Positions 12,520-15,017 of a stretch of 15,017 bases of DNA are shown one piece after another. Every line of letters starts with the position of its first letter. Position 1 is the stretch's first letter. Made by a program: the position numbers and the translations under genes. The notes beneath the pieces are model-generated. The model ran no database searches. It saw only the letters and a program-made list of their open reading frames with translations, and was not told where the DNA came from. Origin of the DNA: an uncultured Oscillibacter sp. (GTDB taxonomy: Bacteria; Bacillota; Clostridia; Oscillospirales; Oscillospiraceae); assembly GCF_900544955.1 (NCBI RefSeq), contig NZ_UQXD01000053.1:1-15017 (forward strand). The letters run 5' to 3'.

Positions 12520-12815
12520 TGGCTACCGCATACGACATCATCATCCGTCCCATCATCACCGAGCGTGCCATGTCCGGCGCCGCCGACAAGAAGTACGTGT
12601 TCGAGGTTGCCAAGGACGCCGGCAAGATCGAGATTAAGAAGGCCGTGGAAGAGATTTTCAACGTGAAGGTCGCTTCCGTCAATACCCTGACGGTGCCCGG
12701 CAAGGAAAAGCGCATGGGCGCCGGCCGCCCCGGCATGACCAAGACCTGGAAGAAGGCCTATGTCCAGCTGACGGCGGACTCCAAGACCATCGAGTTCTTC
12801 GAAGGCATGGTCTGA
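12519..12815 (+). CDS. rplW: 50S ribosomal protein L23
   Basis: 98 residues, typical for L23, which sits at the exit of the peptide tunnel and docks SRP and trigger factor. YDIIIRPIITERAM (5-18) and the basic loop around GKEKRMGAGRPGMTKTWKKAYV (61-82) are typical. The ATG overlaps the rplD TAA by one base (TAATG), and GAGGAGG lies inside the end of rplD, so the two are translationally coupled. Confidence 0.97.
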   Translation: MATAYDIIIRPIITERAMSGAADKKYVFEVAKDAGKIEIKKAVEEIFNVKVASVNTLTVPGKEKRMGAGRPGMTKTWKKAYVQLTADSKTIEFFEGMV

Positions 12816-12837
12816 TAACGGAAGGAGAGGAAAGCAT

Positions 12838-13671
12838 ATGTCTATCAAAACCTTTAAGCCGACGACTCCCTCCAGACGTCAGATGACGGTCTCCGGTTTC
12901 GACGGCATCGACAAGAAGGCCAAGCCCGAGCCCAGCCTGACGACTTCCCTGAAGAAGTCCGCCGGCCGCAACAGCTACGGCCGCATCACCGTCCGCCACC
13001 GCGGCGGCGGCAACAAGCGCAAGTACCGCATCATCGACTTCAAGCGGGACAAGGCCGGCTCTGCCACCGTGCTGCGCCTGGAGTACGATCCCAACCGCAG
13101 CGCCAACATCGCCCTCATCCAGTATGAGGACGGCGAGAAGCGCTACATCCTGGCCCCCGTTGGCCTGAAGGCCGGCCACAAGATCATGACCGGCGCCGAC
13201 GCGGACATTCTGCCCGGCAATGCGCTGCCCATCGCCAACATCCCCGTGGGTACCGTGATCCACAACATCGAGCTCCATCCCGGCAACGGCGCCCAGCTGG
13301 TGCGCTCCGCCGGCACCTCTGCCCAGCTGATGGCCAAGGAGGGCGACGACGCCCAGATCCGGATGCCCTCCGGCGAGGTCCGCATCGTGCGCACCAACTG
13401 CATGGCCACCATCGGCCAGGTGGGCAACATCGAGCACGAGAACGTCAACATCGGCAAGGCCGGCCGCAAGCGCCACATGGGCTGGCGGCCCACCGTCCGG
13501 GGCTCCGTCATGAACCCCAACGACCACCCCCACGGCGGCGGCGAGGGCCGCGCCCCTGTGGGCCGTCCCGGCCCCGTCACTCCTTGGGGCAAGCCCGCCA
13601 TGGGTTACAAGACCCGCTCCAAGAAGAACCCCACCAGCAAATTCATCGTGAAGCGCCGCAACGAGAAGTAA
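12838..13671 (+). CDS. rplB: 50S ribosomal protein L2
   Basis: 277 residues, near the usual ~275. L2 binds 23S rRNA, bridges the subunits and is needed for peptidyl transferase activity. SIKTFKPTTPSRRQ at the start, SYGRITVRHRGGGNKRKYR in the first RNA-binding domain and the highly conserved NPNDHPHGGGEGR (near 222-234), with its functional histidine, are all present. A purine-rich GGAAGGAGAGG precedes the ATG. It lies 22 nt after rplW and 15 nt before rpsS. Confidence 0.98.
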   Translation: MSIKTFKPTTPSRRQMTVSGFDGIDKKAKPEPSLTTSLKKSAGRNSYGRITVRHRGGGNKRKYRIIDFKRDKAGSATVLRLEYDPNRSANIALIQYEDGEKRYILAPVGLKAGHKIMTGADADILPGNALPIANIPVGTVIHNIELHPGNGAQLVRSAGTSAQLMAKEGDDAQIRMPSGEVRIVRTNCMATIGQVGNIEHENVNIGKAGRKRHMGWRPTVRGSVMNPNDHPHGGGEGRAPVGRPGPVTPWGKPAMGYKTRSKKNPTSKFIVKRRNEK

Positions 13672-13686
13672 AGGAGGCAAGGAACT

Positions 13687-13950
13687 ATGAGCAGATCGAT
13701 TAAAAAAGGCCCGTATGTTGCCCCTGAGCTTCTGAAGCGGGTCGAAGAGCTGAATGCCAAGAACGAGAAAAAGGTGCTGAAGACCTGGAGCCGCAGCTCC
13801 ACCATCTTCCCCGCCTTCGTCGGCCACACCATCGCCGTCCACGACGGCCGCAAGCATGTGCCCGTCTATGTCCAGGAGGACATGGTCGGCCACAAGCTGG
13901 GGGAGTTCGCCCCCACCCGGACCTTCCGGGGCCACCGGAAAGATAACTAA
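13687..13950 (+). CDS. rpsS: 30S ribosomal protein S19
   Basis: 87 residues, slightly shorter than E. coli S19 (92) because of a short C-terminus. S19 lies in the 30S head with S13. SRSIKKGPYV (2-11), SRSSTIFPAFVGHTIAVHDGRKHVPVYV and the terminal LGEFAPTRTFRGH are diagnostic. AAAGGAGG lies about 9 nt before the ATG. Confidence 0.98.
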   Translation: MSRSIKKGPYVAPELLKRVEELNAKNEKKVLKTWSRSSTIFPAFVGHTIAVHDGRKHVPVYVQEDMVGHKLGEFAPTRTFRGHRKDN

Positions 13951-13968
13951 GTAAGGAGGATGCAGAAC

Positions 13969-14313
13969 ATGGAAAAGAAAGAAGCGAAAGCGTACCTGCG
14001 CTATGTCCGCATCGCTCCCCGCAAGATTCAGATCGTCTGCGATCTGATCCGCGGCAAGGACGCCGGCACCGCCATGGCGATCCTGATGCAGACCCCCAAG
14101 GCCGCTTCCGAGCCGCTGCAGAAGCTGCTCAAGAGCGCCGTGGCCAACGCCGAGAACAACTTCGGCATGGACCCCTCCAAGCTGGTGGTGTCCGAGGTAT
14201 TCGCCACGCCCGGCCCCATCCTCAAGCGGATGATGCCCCGGGCCCAGGGCCGTGCCTATCGTATCAATAAGCGCACTTCTCACGTCACCCTGGCTGTGAC
14301 GGAAAAGGCATAA
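13969..14313 (+). CDS. rplV: 50S ribosomal protein L22
   Basis: 114-residue L22, which lines the exit tunnel with L4. AKAYLRYVRIAPRKIQIVCDLIRGK near the N-terminus and the C-terminal RMMPRAQGRAYRINKRTSHVTLAV hairpin-loop region are typical. The ATG at 13960 directly abuts AGGAGG with no spacing, so I chose the in-frame ATG at 13969, 9 nt after that site. Confidence 0.97.
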   Translation: MEKKEAKAYLRYVRIAPRKIQIVCDLIRGKDAGTAMAILMQTPKAASEPLQKLLKSAVANAENNFGMDPSKLVVSEVFATPGPILKRMMPRAQGRAYRINKRTSHVTLAVTEKA

Positions 14314-14331
14314 GAGGGAGGAGACAGTTTT

Positions 14332-15017
14332 ATGGGACAGAAAGTAAATCCCCACGGCCTGCGCGTGGGTGTCATCAAAGACTGGGATTCCCGTTGGTAT
14401 GCCAGTGATGAGAAGGTCGGCGATCTGATCGTTGAGGATCAGAAGATCCGCAAGTATCTGAAGAAGGCCCTGTACGGTGCCGGCGTTCCCAAGATCGAGA
14501 TCGAGCGCAGCAGCGACGTGGTCACCATCTATCTGCACTGCGCCCGTCCCGGTGTGGTCATCGGCAAGGGCGGCGAGCAGGTGGAGCAGTACCGTCTGGC
14601 CGTGGAGAAGCTCATCGGCAAGAAGGTGAAGCTGAACATCGTCGAGGTCAAGAACCCCGACATGAACGCCCAGCTGGTGGCGGAGAACATCGCCCAGCAG
14701 CTGGAGAAGCGCATCTCCCACCGCCGCGCCATGAAGAACGCCATGGCCCGCGCCATGCGCGCCGGCGCCAAGGGCATCAAGACCTGCTGCTCCGGCCGTC
14801 TGGGCGGACGGGAGATCGCCGGCGTGGAGCACTATCACGAGGGCACCATCCCCCTGCAGACCATCCGCGCCGACATTGAGTACGGCTTCGCGGAGGCCGC
14901 CACCACCTTCGGCCGCATCGGCGTGAAGGTGTGGATCTACAAGGGCGAGGTCCTCTCCCAGACCCTGCGCACCACGCCCCGGACCATGGATACCTCCAAG
15001 CCCTACCAGGAGCGGCG
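14332..15017 (+). CDS. rpsC: 30S ribosomal protein S3 (3' end cut by window)
   Basis: First 228 codons of S3, open at the window edge. It begins MGQKVNPHGLRVGVIKDWDSRWYA and contains the KH-domain motif GKGG in RPGVVIGKGGEQVE (near 64-77), as S3 does at the mRNA entry site. The stretch GRLGGREIAGVEHYHEGTIPLQTIRADIEYG corresponds to the conserved S3 C-terminal domain. GGGAGGAGA lies before the ATG. About half the family ends near this length (~215-235), so little is missing. Confidence 0.97.
   Translation, partial: MGQKVNPHGLRVGVIKDWDSRWYASDEKVGDLIVEDQKIRKYLKKALYGAGVPKIEIERSSDVVTIYLHCARPGVVIGKGGEQVEQYRLAVEKLIGKKVKLNIVEVKNPDMNAQLVAENIAQQLEKRISHRRAMKNAMARAMRAGAKGIKTCCSGRLGGREIAGVEHYHEGTIPLQTIRADIEYGFAEAATTFGRIGVKVWIYKGEVLSQTLRTTPRTMDTSKPYQER

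Noticed and set aside
12679..14838. 719-codon minus-strand open frame opposite ribosomal genes
   Set aside because: It is antisense to rplW, rplB, rpsS, rplV and rpsC, which are unmistakable. High G+C removes stops from the opposite frame.

Overview
This window reads as high-G+C Firmicutes DNA, most likely class Clostridia and an Oscillospiraceae-type gut anaerobe. That placement is inference from gene content and style: TTGACA/TATAAT-like promoters, strong AGGAGG ribosome binding sites, a bacterial S10 ribosomal operon, a short archaeal/eukaryote-type prolyl-tRNA synthetase, an archaeal-type IMP cyclohydrolase, and a BirA box of the Firmicutes kind.

Left part (1-3780). bioY (biotin uptake) lies on the minus strand under a promoter whose -35 is covered by a BirA operator. 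Next, also on the minus strand, is a family 4 Fe-S uracil-DNA glycosylase. Divergent from it is a small CmpB/PF06541-like membrane protein. A tail-to-tail gap follows with a structured repeat and a shared terminator hairpin. Then comes a minus-strand pair joined by an ATGA overlap: a monoacylglycerol-lipase-like alpha/beta hydrolase followed by a cysteine-rich membrane protein of unknown function.

Middle (3861-8390). glpK (glycerol kinase), on the plus strand and divergent from the lipase, is followed by a small helical zinc-ribbon protein with its own promoter and strong terminator. The next ~570 bp hold no gene but contain a 54-bp tandem repeat. Then come a YgjP-like zinc metallopeptidase (apparently on a leaderless mRNA) and a PurO-type IMP cyclohydrolase. 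A second tail-to-tail gap carries another copy of the structured repeat. It is followed by a minus-strand 123-residue orphan protein.

Right part (8516-15017). proS has a clear promoter and terminator. About 650 bp without a convincing gene separate it from the S10 ribosomal operon: first a cluster of inverted repeats, then a strong promoter with an A/T-rich upstream stretch, then a ~290-nt 5' leader with an internal intrinsic terminator (candidate attenuator). The operon runs rpsJ-rplC-rplD-rplW-rplB-rpsS-rplV-rpsC, with rpsC cut by the window edge. The rpsJ-rplC gap carries a second structured RNA candidate.

Most of the window is housekeeping. The items most worth a second look are non-coding: the structured repeat seen in both convergent intergenic regions, the 54-bp minisatellite, the leaderless start, and the S10 leader attenuator. 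No phage, insertion sequence, CRISPR array, tRNA or rRNA gene was found.
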